Below the pieces are notes generated by a model. That model made no database searches. It worked only from the letters and a program-made list of their open reading frames with translations, and was not told the origin of the DNA. Source: Absidia repens (Eukaryota > Mucoromycota > Mucoromycetes > Mucorales > Cunninghamellaceae). From it: a stretch of DNA of 64,000 nucleotides. Positions 9,535 to 24,128 of the stretch are shown piece by piece. Location: assembly GCA_002105175.1 (NCBI GenBank), contig MCGE01000002.1, positions 2,108,001-2,172,000 on the forward strand, written 5' to 3'. A program made the position numbers and the translations under genes. How positions within the stretch are numbered: the first letter of the stretch is position 1; each line of letters begins with the position of its first letter.

Positions 9535-11316
9535 ATGTCAGCCGAAAATACCAAAACTGAGACAGCTGCTATTGAATCCACCGCCACCACCGCCAACAAT
9601 GTACAAGTTGCTGATTCAACAGCTGCGGCTCCTGCTGATGCCACCAAAGCCTCAGAATCACCTGCTCCTGAAACCTCAACTGAACAAACGAAGGATGCGC
9701 CTGCTGAAACCACCGAACCCGCCGCCAATACAAACGAAGAAGGACCTACCGCCAAATCTGACGACAAGAAAGGTGAATCCGTCAAGCCAACGCCTTCTCC
9801 TTCACGATCTGGTACCAAGCGTTTATCTCTCTTCTTGAGCAAAGCCAAAAAGTCATTTGTCCCAGAAAAGGAAGAAAAGAAACCCACTTCTCCTGTCTCC
9901 CCTGCTGCTGTGTCTGCTGCTACTGCTGCTGAAACCAAGGCTCTTCCCGAAGACCCCAAGCCTATCTCAGAAGAAAGCCATGAACGACAAGAAACTCCTG
10001 CCGCTGTTGCTGAGCAAACAACCACCTCTGAACCTGAATCTGCTGAACCTTCTGCATCTGCTTCTGATGATAAACAAGAAAAGCGCAAATCCAAGTTTTT
10101 GAACGGCCTATTCAAGAAGGTAAAAAGGGGAATTTCTTTTGTACTATCTCTTTGGAGAAAATGGAGGGAGGGGTACTGGCGCGATGGTTTTTATTTTTTT
10201 GTGTACAACATTGGTAGTTTCTGAACTCACTTTATCATTATTTTATTTTTAGGTTACCACTCCTCCCAAAGAAGAAAAGGAAAAGGAAACCAAGTCTGAT
10301 GATAAACCTGAAGCTGCTGAAGGTAAAGTTTGATAAATATGTCCCTTACATACAGTGCGTCTTACCTTCAAAAATCAACATTGTCCTAATACTGATATCT
10401 TTCTCCTTTATCTCCTTTTTTTTATACTCATAAAGCCGAAGCTGCTGCTCCCAAAGAAGAAGAAACTCCTGCCACTGAAGCTCCTACTGATGAAACTCCT
10501 GATACTGAACATCAAACTCAAGAATCCGCCCCCGAAGAAGCTGCCGAAACCTCGGCACCTGCTGTGCCACCAAAGGATACTGCTGTGCCAAAGAATAAGG
10601 AAACAAACGTTGTGGATCAAATCAAGCGCCACTCTTTTGTGAACAAATGGTTTGCAAAGAAGGAAAAGAACACCACTCCTGCCAAGGAAGAGCCTTCCAC
10701 AAACACTTCAGATGCTGCCCCTGTCATCCCTGAGCCTGCTGCAACTGAACCTATCACCACTGAAGATGCTCCTGTCTCTGACAATGAACCTGTCACCACC
10801 AATGATACTACTGGTAAGCAAAAAAAAAACAAATATATATGTTTATCAATATCATCCATCACTAGTTTCTTGTACACAGTGTGTAACGTACTCTCATACT
10901 ATGGAATTTGTACTTGATGATCTTGTGTACCGATAAAAAATTTTTTTTATTGAAACTAACTTTTTTTTTTATATATATTTGAAAAAAAAATTCTAGAAGC
11001 ATCAACCAAGGAAGTAGAACAAGTTAGTACTCCCACTGAAGAAGTCACCGCCAATCAACCATCAAGTCAAGAAAAACCTGCACGTAGTGGTTCACCCTTG
11101 GGCCGCCGATTGACTCAAATTCTTCGTGGATTCCCCAAGAAAGAAAAGAAGGAAAAGAAGGAAAAGGCATCTGCTGTGAAGGAAGAAGCTCCTAAGCAAG
11201 AAGAACAAGCCAAGACCGATGATGTTGCTCCCACCAAGTCTGATGCTGAAGAAGAAGAACCCAAGCCTGAATCTCCTGCTGCTGTCGCTGCCCCTACTGT
11301 TCAAGCCACCGCTTAA
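9535..11316 (+). CDS. Low-complexity Ala/Pro/Glu/Lys-rich protein with four basic-aromatic motifs
   Basis: Four exons: 9535-10119, 10253-10322, 10436-10813, 10997-11316; 450 residues, closing exactly in frame. I do not recognise the family. Most of the protein is a repetitive A/P/E/T/K linker with no membrane segment or signal peptide. Spaced along it at residues about 94, 183, 280 and 378 are four related motifs: KRLSLFLSKAKKSF, KRKSKFLNGLFKKV, KRHSFVNKWFAKKEK and GRRLTQILRGFPKKEK. Each is followed by a Pro/Lys/Glu stretch. The pattern is basic, then an R-x-S-like site, then two spaced aromatic residues, then K-K. It could be an amphipathic membrane-binding helix, a docking motif, or a basophilic-kinase site. 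The A/P/E bias resembles abundant disordered cortical or stress proteins, but that is only an impression. Start chosen at ATG after the pyrimidine tract. Confidence 0.75.
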
Positions 11317-12392
11317 TCTACTTGATCCCCTTACCCTCCCCAATAGTTATAGTGTTTCTTCTTTTTTTTTTTTTTTTTGTTGTGTGTGTGTGTGTGTGTC
11401 TTGTTTCCATTATTATTATTCTTATTTTTACATCCTACTCTTTATTTATTTATTCTTTAGCCCCCCTCTCATCTTTATTTACGGGTTTAGTTTTTTAATT
11501 CAAAAATGCCCTTATATCTTTTATATTCCTATTTATATTCTAATTGTGATGCTACCTTCCCCCTTTTTTAATACATTTTATTACTAATAAACAAAAGACA
11601 ACGTTTTGATTCTATATTGTATGTGCATTGTGTTTTTGAATTGATGAAGGCGGACTAGACTGTGTGGGACTTTTTTTTTTTTTTTTTTCCTGCAGCGACA
11701 CTTGATCTTTATTTTATCGCAGTTGACACCTTCACTCCGCTTCAAATCCGGCTTTTTATTTCATGACATGACTTCAACGCTATTTTAAGTCTTGTCTCCA
11801 AAAATAAGAAAATATATTATTGACAGCATCCATTATTGGATTTAATAAACTGAACAAATAAGGACAGAGACAAAGATGATTGGCTGTTGCGAGTTGTTGT
11901 TGTTGCTAAACGACATACATATGGTACGTCAAATGTACGTTTCCCCTTACAAGTTGTAAATTGCGCTAAAACTGAACCGTTTCCTTTAAAGTTAATGGCT
12001 GCGTTGATATAAAGATGCTCATACCATCGATAATGCTGCTTGTTTTCATAAATTGCCCATATAAAACACATACATTCGCCTCCACCCGTTTAGTGAATGA
12101 AGTCATGATATGCTACAATAAAATCAAACTACTTTCATGCATGTAAAATTGAGATATCTGCAAAATGTGACCATGATTATCATGTGCACCATTTATTGAT
12201 TTCTCCCCCCAAAAAAAAGAAAGTCAACGACAACAGTAAAACAGTGAGAAGTGATATGTACATTTTATTATAGATAATAATGCCGGAGATAAGAAGATAA
12301 GAAAAAAAAAAAAAAGAGTAGATAATAGAGAGTAGATGAGAATAATAGTGAACATACTAAAACTAATGGGGGACGGGGGAAGAAGGATGAAC
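11317..12392. other. 3' flanks of convergent genes
   Basis: Holds the 3' untranslated regions of the low-complexity gene (+) and MCM5 (-). A TG microsatellite lies at about 11381-11399. AATAAA-type signals are seen near 11585. No gene seen. Confidence 0.6.
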
Positions 12393-15681
<3,289 letters not shown>

Positions 15682-16858
15682 AACGTATGTATGTGAGTAT
15701 TCTTAGAGAGGAAAAAGCAATCAATCTCTCGCGAGACGCGGACAAATTTTTTTATTTCGTGATTTCTGTGACGGCCCGAAATTGTACCTTTTTATTTTTA
15801 AAAGCCGCTCAGTTGGAGAGGGGCAAAATGAACAGCATGCTAGACTCAAATTTAAAGGCCACATTGCATAAAATACTCACAAAGATGCCATTTCTTTCTT
15901 TTTTCTTTAGAAATTACTCCAATTAACTAGCGCAAAAAATCCTTGTTATTTGTTTTTTCTAAAAATGTGGTTTATCTTGCTGTTTCTTACCTGTGCTCGC
16001 TCTCAATAGGCGTCAAAGCTCCTCTTCGGGTTGTTTCAAAAAAAAGAAGCTTTGCCCCTTGAATGACACCTCCAACAATATCGCCCGAAGAGAAACGAAG
16101 ATTGAATAAAAACCATCGGTTATAGCTCCTCGTTTCGCGGATGCGGTAACAAGTGATCTACGTTCCTGCCAATGTACGCCTTCTTCGACAGGCTGTTACA
16201 ACTTCAGGTATTCACATCGGCTGGTTTCATTGAATGCGTTTGTTTCCATCACATTCAGCCCTCCCGCGTACTATGCTACTGTATGCTTTTATGATAAACA
16301 CCCTCCTACACTTCAATCCGCCGGTGCAGTTCGTCAATTTACTGCCTTGCGCTTGCTCTTCGATATGACACTCAAACACAATGATTTCTAGTTATCTTGC
16401 TGCTTTCTCTGCAACTTCGAATACATATTCGCCGGCTTTTTCGTTGTCAACAATGATTACTGTATTAGTGGAGCTTGTTGACGATGTTACAGCTATTGCT
16501 TCTGATGTTGCTTCTGCTCTTGGTGTATTGCCAAATTCGTCATTTAGCTCACCCAGGATGTTGATTTGGTATTGGTATGCTTAGTGTAGTTATTGTAGAA
16601 TAGCATGCCTGAATAATATTGATAGATTCATTTTTCTTTCTATTTTGCAATTATGCTCTTGTTTTTTGACTTACCTAAAAAATTTGGGGAAATAGTGGAC
16701 TGGTGTGTGTAGCCGTGCTATAACTAACAATACAGTATTCGTATAAAACCGTCTTTTGTAAGTTTTTCATTCGGGTGAAAAAGGCTACCGGAAAAATATT
16801 TTATGGAACTGGTCAGCCAGACCTCCAACTCTGACCAGTTCAGCATGCACCTACAGCA
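15682..16858. other. Intergenic; possible degraded retroelement 3' end
   Basis: The 5' flank of MCM5 comes first. On the minus strand at about 16575-16385 a 63-codon frame without ATG (ending near EYVFEVAEKAAR) looks compositionally coding. It is followed by GC-richer sequence to about 15960, unlike the AT-rich surroundings. It may be the end of a decayed retroelement. I cannot assign it. Confidence 0.3.
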
Positions 16859-17430
16859 ATTATTTCAAATGCCGCACACGTGGATTTTTATTTACTCCCA
16901 GTTTTTTTTTGACCTCGCTCTTTCTTCTGCTTTTTTTTTTACATTTGTAACTTCTTAGAAGTCACTCTGAACTTAGATTAGTGTCAGGACTAGTTTAGAA
17001 GAGTTTTTAGCTCAGGGATTACAACATGCATGGGAAACCCTTTCATTTTGGATTCAGGATCTGAGGGTATCATCAGTTGGCTTTTTGGAGCCTTCATTCT
17101 ATTTTGTCAGGTCTTATTAGAAATCTACTTTTGAGCTCACCGCTTAGCGACTCACTTGCTGTATTAGGTCACTTAATACGAAACGCTGCTCTATTTCTGC
17201 TCCATCATTCATATCGGTCTGCCCAGCGTGTCACCAGTGTATTAATCCCTATAATATATTATAGTCCCCAGTAGATTGCTCATAATAAATATATCTAGTT
17301 TATTATTTTATTACACATAGTATAATAATAAAATCACTCAAACTATAACCAGTTAGGCTCTAAGAAGTCACCCATCGTAGTGAGAAATGGTGATTTCATC
17401 TGATCCTCAACCATTTTTTTCCAGCGCGCA
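16859..17430 (+). repeat. Dispersed non-coding repeat, copy B (shortened)
   Basis: Head motif TTTCAAATGCCGCACACGTGG at 16863, T-rich tract, core CAGGACTAGTTTAGA at about 16985, GGATTACAACATGCATGG, and GTTGGCTTTTTGGAGCC. The middle with the CAATAAAA motifs is largely missing compared with copies A and C, so this is a deleted copy of about 0.57 kb. Confidence 0.75.
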
Positions 17431-18296
17431 AAAAAACACAACCACTCCTACTCGGCGAAGTGCCGAGTAAAACAATTGGGTCCCAAGGGCTGCCATCATA
17501 GCGCAAAATGACGAACTCTTTAGTCTCATTCCGCCAAAACCAACCCTTCAAAAAAAAAAAAAGAAAAGAAAATCAGACATCTAATAATCGAAGATTTCCC
17601 AAAATTCCAACCGAGCACTAGAGTGCTTATTCAAAAAATAAAAAATACCAAACACAGGGCTCAAAAGGTAATTTTTACCGAAGACATGACAATAGTATTA
17701 CTAGATTTGTAGTCAAGGGTGTGTAGGATGATGGGGGGGTGAGGTATATACAGTAAAAGGAAGCCGACAAACAACACCATATTAGCATACATATTTAAAA
17801 CAATTAAAGCATGAACTAATCAACATGTAAAATAAAATAAAATAAGGAGAACAGGAACCGAGAATAAGGATGCTGGTGAACGCAGGGTAAAGTGAAAACG
17901 GTCTGTTGATGTAGAAGGATAGCGAGGCAGTGGTAAGTGGCGATTTAGATATAGGAGGGATGAAGGTCTTTTAATCACTAGTAATACGGCAGAAGGAGTG
18001 GCAAACACAAAGTGAAGAGAAGAAAAGATTTAATAATACATCAAGGGGGGGGGGAATTTTGAAGAGGAAGTGTCGATGCTTTATTTCATTCATGACATTA
18101 AATTTGATTTCCGCCATTGGAGCAAAAAAGGCTTCTCCAATTTTGATATGCGGTGTTTAAATCAAAAGGGGAAAGAGTGGTGTTTTTTCCAATCTTCAGG
18201 TGGGATATTTTCCTTCTTTCTTCCCTTCAACCACCTTTTTTTTTTTTAAAACATTTATTCTTCGCACTCCTACTCGTCATTCAACACCAGTTATTT
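17431..18296. other. Intergenic, no gene seen
   Basis: Contains a small perfect hairpin (TACTCGGC-GAAGT-GCCGAGTA, about 17449-17469). A short minus frame at 17820-18008 has no supporting features. The stretch after about 18180 is the pyrimidine-rich leader of the next gene. Confidence 0.55.
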
Positions 18297-21200
18297 ATGA
18301 ATATACAGAAAGAAAAGAACAAAGACTTTGGACCTACCCACTTGTCAAGGATGGACGACTTACTCGGCAAAAGGCCTGGTGCAGGCTCGTCATGGCTCCG
18401 ATTGATCGGTTACTGTCTCATTGCTATTTTACTTTCTACGCATTTACACTACAAACTTCCTGAACCAAAGACGCACAGAGGAGTGGATCTGAAAACTGGT
18501 ATGACGGAATTCTCAGAACGCAACGCAATGGAGACGATCTCTTATCTTAGTGACACCCTTGGTCACCGTAAGTGATATTTTTTCCACACTCATAAATTGT
18601 CATTTCCTTTTGCTTTTTTAGTACTTACGAAAACGATTTTTATTTTTGTTTTGTTATAGGCATTGTTGGTACAGTAGAAGAAGCCCAGTCAGCCGATTAT
18701 CTGAAAAATATGATTGGGGGCTATAAACAAGCTGCAGCAGGTATCCCGGGTGCGCCCAAGTTCGATGTTTGGGTTCAGCAAGAAACTGGAAGTCATCGGT
18801 TTGATATCATGGATCATAGTAAGTTTGAAAAAATTAATTGGGTGATGGTGATGGTGAAATTTGTGTAAATTAATCCTCTTCTTGGTTGGTATGATACATA
18901 GTGGTTTTAAAGGCTTATACCAATATTACCAACATCATTGTTAGATTGTCTTGTCCTGAAACAAGTGATGTGTCTGCTGGCCGATCTTGTGAAAATAATG
19001 CAGTTCTTGTCAATTCTCATTTTGATACAACTTTGGGGTCTCCTGGTGCCACAGATGATGGATCTGGTACTGCTGTTATGTTAGATATTATTCGTGTCCT
19101 CAGTCAACGTGATTGGTCTGATTACAAAAACTCAATCGTCTTCTGTAAGTTACCATTATTATCATTATAAATATTTCAGGTCAGCTGATTTTCCTCACTC
19201 TATCTTTATTATAGTATTCAACGGTGCCGAAGAAACACTTCAAGACGCTTCTCATGCATTTATTACTATGCACGAATTGAAGGATTCGTAAGTCAAAAAA
19301 GAAAAGTGAATATAATGAGTGATGGGACCCAAAAAAATAACTTTTTTTCATTTATTTTGATAGAATCAAATCTGTGGTGAACATTGACGCCTGCGGGACA
19401 ACGGGACGTGAAATTCTCTTCCAGGCAAATTCAAGGGAAATGATTGAAGCATACAAACAGGCACCTTATCCTCATGGAACGGTTATGGTAAGTCAAAATA
19501 GAATGATAATACAAACTGGAAATTATTATCAAAATTAAGCGACTACCTTATATTTCAAAAACCGTAGGCGAATGACGTTTTCCGTACTGGACTTATATTA
19601 TCTGATACTGACTTTCGGCAGTTTGTGCAATATGGAAACTTAACGGGGATCGACATGGCTATATACAAAAATTCATATCTTTATCACACTCATTTGGATA
19701 TTCCAAAACATTTGGAACCTGGAGCTATACAACATCTTGGTGAAAACACTCTAGCAATTGTGGAGCATTTGGCAAAGAATACTTCCTTAACTGGAATAGT
19801 TCCTACAAGTGAAGTTGTATTTTTTGATATGCATGGTAATTTTTTTTTCCTTTAAAAAAGAGAAAAGAAAATCGATGACTATCACGTCCGGAATATCTCA
19901 CTACAATTCTTACCTTCTATATATTTATAGGTTTATTCTTTATGGTTTATTCTTGGGCAACAGCATTCAAGATTCAAATGGCAACAGTCTTGATAGCCTA
20001 TGGATTCATTGGGTACATCATTCACAAATCCAGCCAATCGACTCCTTATCGGTCTGTCTCAGTTTTGGTGTGGTCTTATGTGCGATCTACAATCTCTGTT
20101 TGGATTAGCGGTACTATCGCCATACTTCTTCCCGTCACTATCGCTATCTTCTTGACGTCTAGCGTAATCAACCGTCACATGGCATGGTTTGGTCACGAAT
20201 GGTACGGCGCTGTCATCTTTGTCCCAATGGGTCTTCTCGGTGCATATTGCGTTCAGTATCTTTTTTATTCTCTTCCTGGACCTCAGCATGTAGACGTGGA
20301 ATACGGACTCTTCAACTCCTTAGTAGCCGCCTTTGCCGGTATGACTTTGTTGACAACGTTAACTGGGGTGGCAAGTTCTTACTTTTCTGGATATTTACTA
20401 TGGTGCTGCTAATTTCTGCAATGGTGAACGAATTTTTCCTCAAACCTTCTTCTGGTGGGAAATATACTGTACCCGAACCCAAAATTCATCTTTGGACTTA
20501 TGCTATCTCTACACTTCCTTTGACTTTCTTTTACAGCGATAACGTGTATGCGTTGATCGACATCTTTGTACCTTTGACAGGCCGTATGGGTGTGGATACT
20601 CCGGTTGATGTCATTATCTCCATTATCTTCGGCTCAGTCTCCTTCCTTATCTGTCTACCGTCTATGGCTCATATTCATCGATTTGGAAAGCAATATCTGG
20701 CAAAAATTCTGGTAGTTATTGCAATTGGTCAAACTGCTATTCTATTATCGGTCATCGCCTGTGGTGGGTCTCCCGGTGGATGGTCATTCCCTTACGATGA
20801 AATGCATCCCAAGCGATTGTAAGTACCAATAATATGAAGGAAGCGTGCGGGTCCTCCCCGAAAATAACTAACTGATGTTTTTTTTTTAATATGCAATTTT
20901 AGATTTATCCAACACTTGAAAAACCTGACGTCAGGGGAATCTTACATTGCTGTTGCCGAAGCGGATAAGGGCCCATATATCAACACTGTATTGGACTCAT
21001 TGAAGGTGGAGTTAAATGTGGATGTGGAAAAGCGCCTCGGTTCAGAAAACATGAAAGATTGGGATTCTGTGTATCCATTCAGTCACTTTCTTGGTGGCTA
21101 TCGGTTTAATACTGAACCCTACATCCGAACTCACGCCAATGACGTCAAAGTATCTCAAGCCATCAACCTTGCCGACGAATTCCCTGGCCCTTTTCCTGTA

Positions 21201-21629
21201 TTGACAGTCCACAACGATACTTATAACTCTGCTACTGGTGTCAGATCCTTCTCAATCTACAGCATGGCACCTTCATACACATGGACAGTGATATCTTTCG
21301 ATGGTCATGTGGTAGACTGGAGCATCCAGAACGAGGCACCATTGTCTTACCCTTCACATTATGTTGTACGTCACGTTACCGGGTTTGGGAATGATGGATG
21401 GAAATTAGACTTATCTATCAAGGTACCTGAAGAGGAACGCCCACTTGCAGAAATTGGTAAATGGAAGATGCAATTTGAATTCACTGCTTTGGAAAAAGAA
21501 GGATTTGCTGATCGTGGTGAAGAACGATTGATTGGCGGCGTTGGTATGCTTGGTGTGATTCAGCGTGCACTTCCTAGTTGGACTTCCACTACTTGGTTAA
21601 GCTCGTCAGTACAAGAATGGGAATTGTAG
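18297..21629 (+). CDS. ERMP1-like ER-resident M28 zinc metallopeptidase (one-base frameshift in the sequence)
   Basis: Eight exons: 18297-18567, 18660-18818, 18902-19144, 19215-19287, 19364-19487, 19568-19835, 19931-20818, 20903-21629; 917 residues after restoring one base. ATG 18351 has a better start context and would give 899, near human ERMP1. Layout: an N-terminal membrane segment (LIGYCLIAILLSTHLHY), then a luminal M28 peptidase domain. Zn/catalytic residues are seen as NSHFD (about 183), GATDDG (about 195), FNGAEE (about 229), SDTDF (about 302) and YHTH (about 329). A multi-span membrane region and a C-terminal luminal domain follow. The match to ERMP1/Fxna is better than to vacuolar Pff1 (VFFDMHGLF, MHPKRLFIQH). 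One base is missing between 20364 and 20386, most likely in the T4 run 20383-20386. Substrate unknown. Confidence 0.9.
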
Positions 21630-22384
21630 TTATAGAATAGTTTTATTTTTTATTTTTATTTTTATTTTTTGATCTTTTGGCAAAATAAACAACTTTGTAT
21701 ACAACTGTCCGAAACTGATTTGATTGTCTTCCTCTGTCTCTTTTTCTTTCTTTCGATCATTGACATTCAGGTGACATTTATTGGTTGGTTTACTGCATAT
21801 ACTTATTATTTGGTCATATTCACCATACACATACAATGTATGTATAGATCTTTTTGTTACTTTATGTTTCTATATTCTTACTGTATTAAATAAAATCTAT
21901 CTTTCATTTTTACATCTTATTGCATAATTGAAACAATATTATATCTAATTTATTTTTTAATATTCTTTTACCCCTGATTTTTTATTATACGCACACTCCG
22001 ACAATCTTCATGTGGATAACCCCTTACTTTATTCTCACACGCTAAAAAAAACATATTAATACTACCCGCATCAATATCAAACAAAGTATCGTCCAATATC
22101 TCACTTTAATCGCTATGTATTGTCCCTATTGTTCCTCGAATTTTACCCACAACACTGCTCAATGTAGAATAACTTATTCTCTCATGCTAAGTTTATTACA
22201 CAGCAAAAAATAAATAAAGGATAGCGTATTTTATTGAAACATGATGGCCAAATGCATACACTAACAGAAGGTCATGAAGAGAATTGATGGGTGGTCTGCA
22301 AAAGATCGAAACTATCGGAAAAGGGAATGATAAAAAAAAGGTCTCTTGTCCTGTACTTTACAATAACCGATTTGACAGACCCCA
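21630..22384. other. 3' flank of ERMP1-like gene; no gene seen
   Basis: AT-rich, with several AATAAA signals and no supported coding region. Confidence 0.65.
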
Positions 22385-23490
22385 GCCAGATTTCGAACGC
22401 CGACACTTTTTTTTTTTTTTTTTTTTTTTTAAATGGGATCCTCCATCTCCTTTTCTCTCTTTCTCTTTTTGTCCTTTTTTTATAATAAAACTTATTTTTC
22501 TTCACTATTTGAAGTCCTTTGGACTTATGATGGAATTTGATTAGTGCCAGGACTAGTTAGATGGGTTTTCAGGTCAGGGATTGCAAGATGCATGGGGAAA
22601 CCCTTTCATGTTGGATCTAGAATCTGAGGGGCAAGTTTAGTTGGCTTTTTGAAGCCTTCATTATCATAGTTTAGTGTTAGCGTGTCATAGTTTGTATCAA
22701 CATCTTAATAAAGTATGTGGTTTTTTTACATGCTTCAATGAAAAATGTCCCAATAATCTCTCTCATGTCTTGTACAGTAGCTTCTTTTTTTTTTTTACTA
22801 CAATCATTCTTTTTGATTAGTATAGACCGTTGCTATGCTTCAATGGCAGATGTCCCTAATCTTTATTACGCCATGTGCAGTATATCATATACCATTTTGC
22901 GATCTCGTCTTTAGATTAGAGCTGACTATTCCTTCGAACTCTCAATAGTGTTCCTGTTAGTCTCCCATATACTATCTCCATTAAATCTCTTGCGACACTG
23001 AGCCCCTCGCCTTTAGTTTAGTACCTATCAATATACTTCAATAAAATGTTTTTTTAGTTAACCATCCAATGACCCATATGGTAGTGAGAAGTGTCATTAT
23101 TTTTATCTTTTGTGGGTACCTTATCGAGAACCTATTTTCTAGTTCACCCACCTTGTCGACTTTGGTCGCTCCCCTCCCTCGACGCTCAAACGGACTGGTT
23201 GTCAATCTTGGATCATTTAATATGAAATGTAGTAGTATTATTGCTCTATTAATCAATATTTAAGAACTTAGGACGCGTAGCCAGTGTAATCATTACTATA
23301 AAATATTAGTCTTCGCTTGATTAGGCATATTGCATACATCATTTCTTTGTTTTTACTACATATGGCATAATAATGATAATGTAAATGAACCTCCTATATA
23401 AACCCAAACGAAAATTACTGAAGCTCTGATAAAACGCCACCAAAGTGCGAAATGGCATAGGTATCGATGCCCACACTGAATTTCTCGTCC
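22385..23490 (+). repeat. Dispersed non-coding repeat, copy C (near full length)
   Basis: Head GATTTCGAACGCCGACAC at 22390, a poly-T tract, core CCAGGACTAGTTAGA at 22547, and GGATTGCAAGATGCATGGGGAAACCC follow. Two copies of a GCTTCAATG...ATGTCCC motif lie at about 22732 and 22840. The copy continues past TCAATATACTTCAATAAAATG (about 23026) to AAAGTGCGAAATGGCATAGG at about 23441. No ORF. Together with copies A and F it sets the element length at about 1.0-1.2 kb. Confidence 0.75.
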
Positions 23491-23616
23491 TCTCTTTCTC
23501 TCTCTCTCCCACACACGCACAAAGAAGAGCCCCTCAGTCGACGTGTCTCCCTTTAAAGTGTAAACTATGGTGAGTGTCTAATCCCATCCCATCAAAATAC
23601 ACACTTTCTTTCTCCT

Positions 23617-23662
<46 letters not shown>

Positions 23663-24128
23663 TTCTTTGCTAGCGTTGGAGTGTTTTAATCCCGTATGAT
23701 CCTTTATTTTTTGAATTAGGGAGTTTAAAACAAGGTGATCCGGGTCTTATCCGTTATTCTTAAATCGGTAGGAATAATTTACGCATGAATAAAAGACAAT
23801 GGAGGCATTTTTTTCATCGCAACTCCCAGTTCCTTTCAATCAACTCTTGTAACGAATTCAGGAAAATGAATAAATAACGCAGTTCCATATCAAACCCCCC
23901 CCCTTTAAAAGCTTCACTATTTCAGTCTTCTATCAAAATCCAGATGTACTAAGACTCAAGTAAAAGAAGATATATAAGTTTTTATTTGTATATTTTTTAT
24001 GAGTGTATTCTAATAGTACAGTTAATTGAATATGTAACAATAATAGATAAAAGAATAATCTATAGTAAACAAAGGGCAAAAGAGGGTAGAGATAGAATAA
24101 TAATAACAAAATAAGAGAGTACAGTAGT
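23491..24128. other. Intergenic with 44-base T tract
   Basis: T run 23618-23661 (44 bases). The stretch from about 23930 is the 3' flank of the MFS gene on the minus strand. No gene seen. Confidence 0.7.

Noticed and set aside
9528..10115. 195-codon minus-strand frame opposite the low-complexity gene
   Set aside because: It is the complement of a biased Ala/Pro/Glu coding sequence; the plus-strand model has introns in phase, a start and a leader.
17820..18008. 62-codon minus-strand frame before the ERMP1-like gene
   Set aside because: No partner exons, no resemblance to a family, and it lies in the leader/intergenic zone.
18153..18296. Upstream extension of the ERMP1-like frame to ATG 18153
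   Set aside because: The added residues are encoded by a pyrimidine-rich leader and would put a second hydrophobic stretch before the anchor; later ATGs are more plausible.
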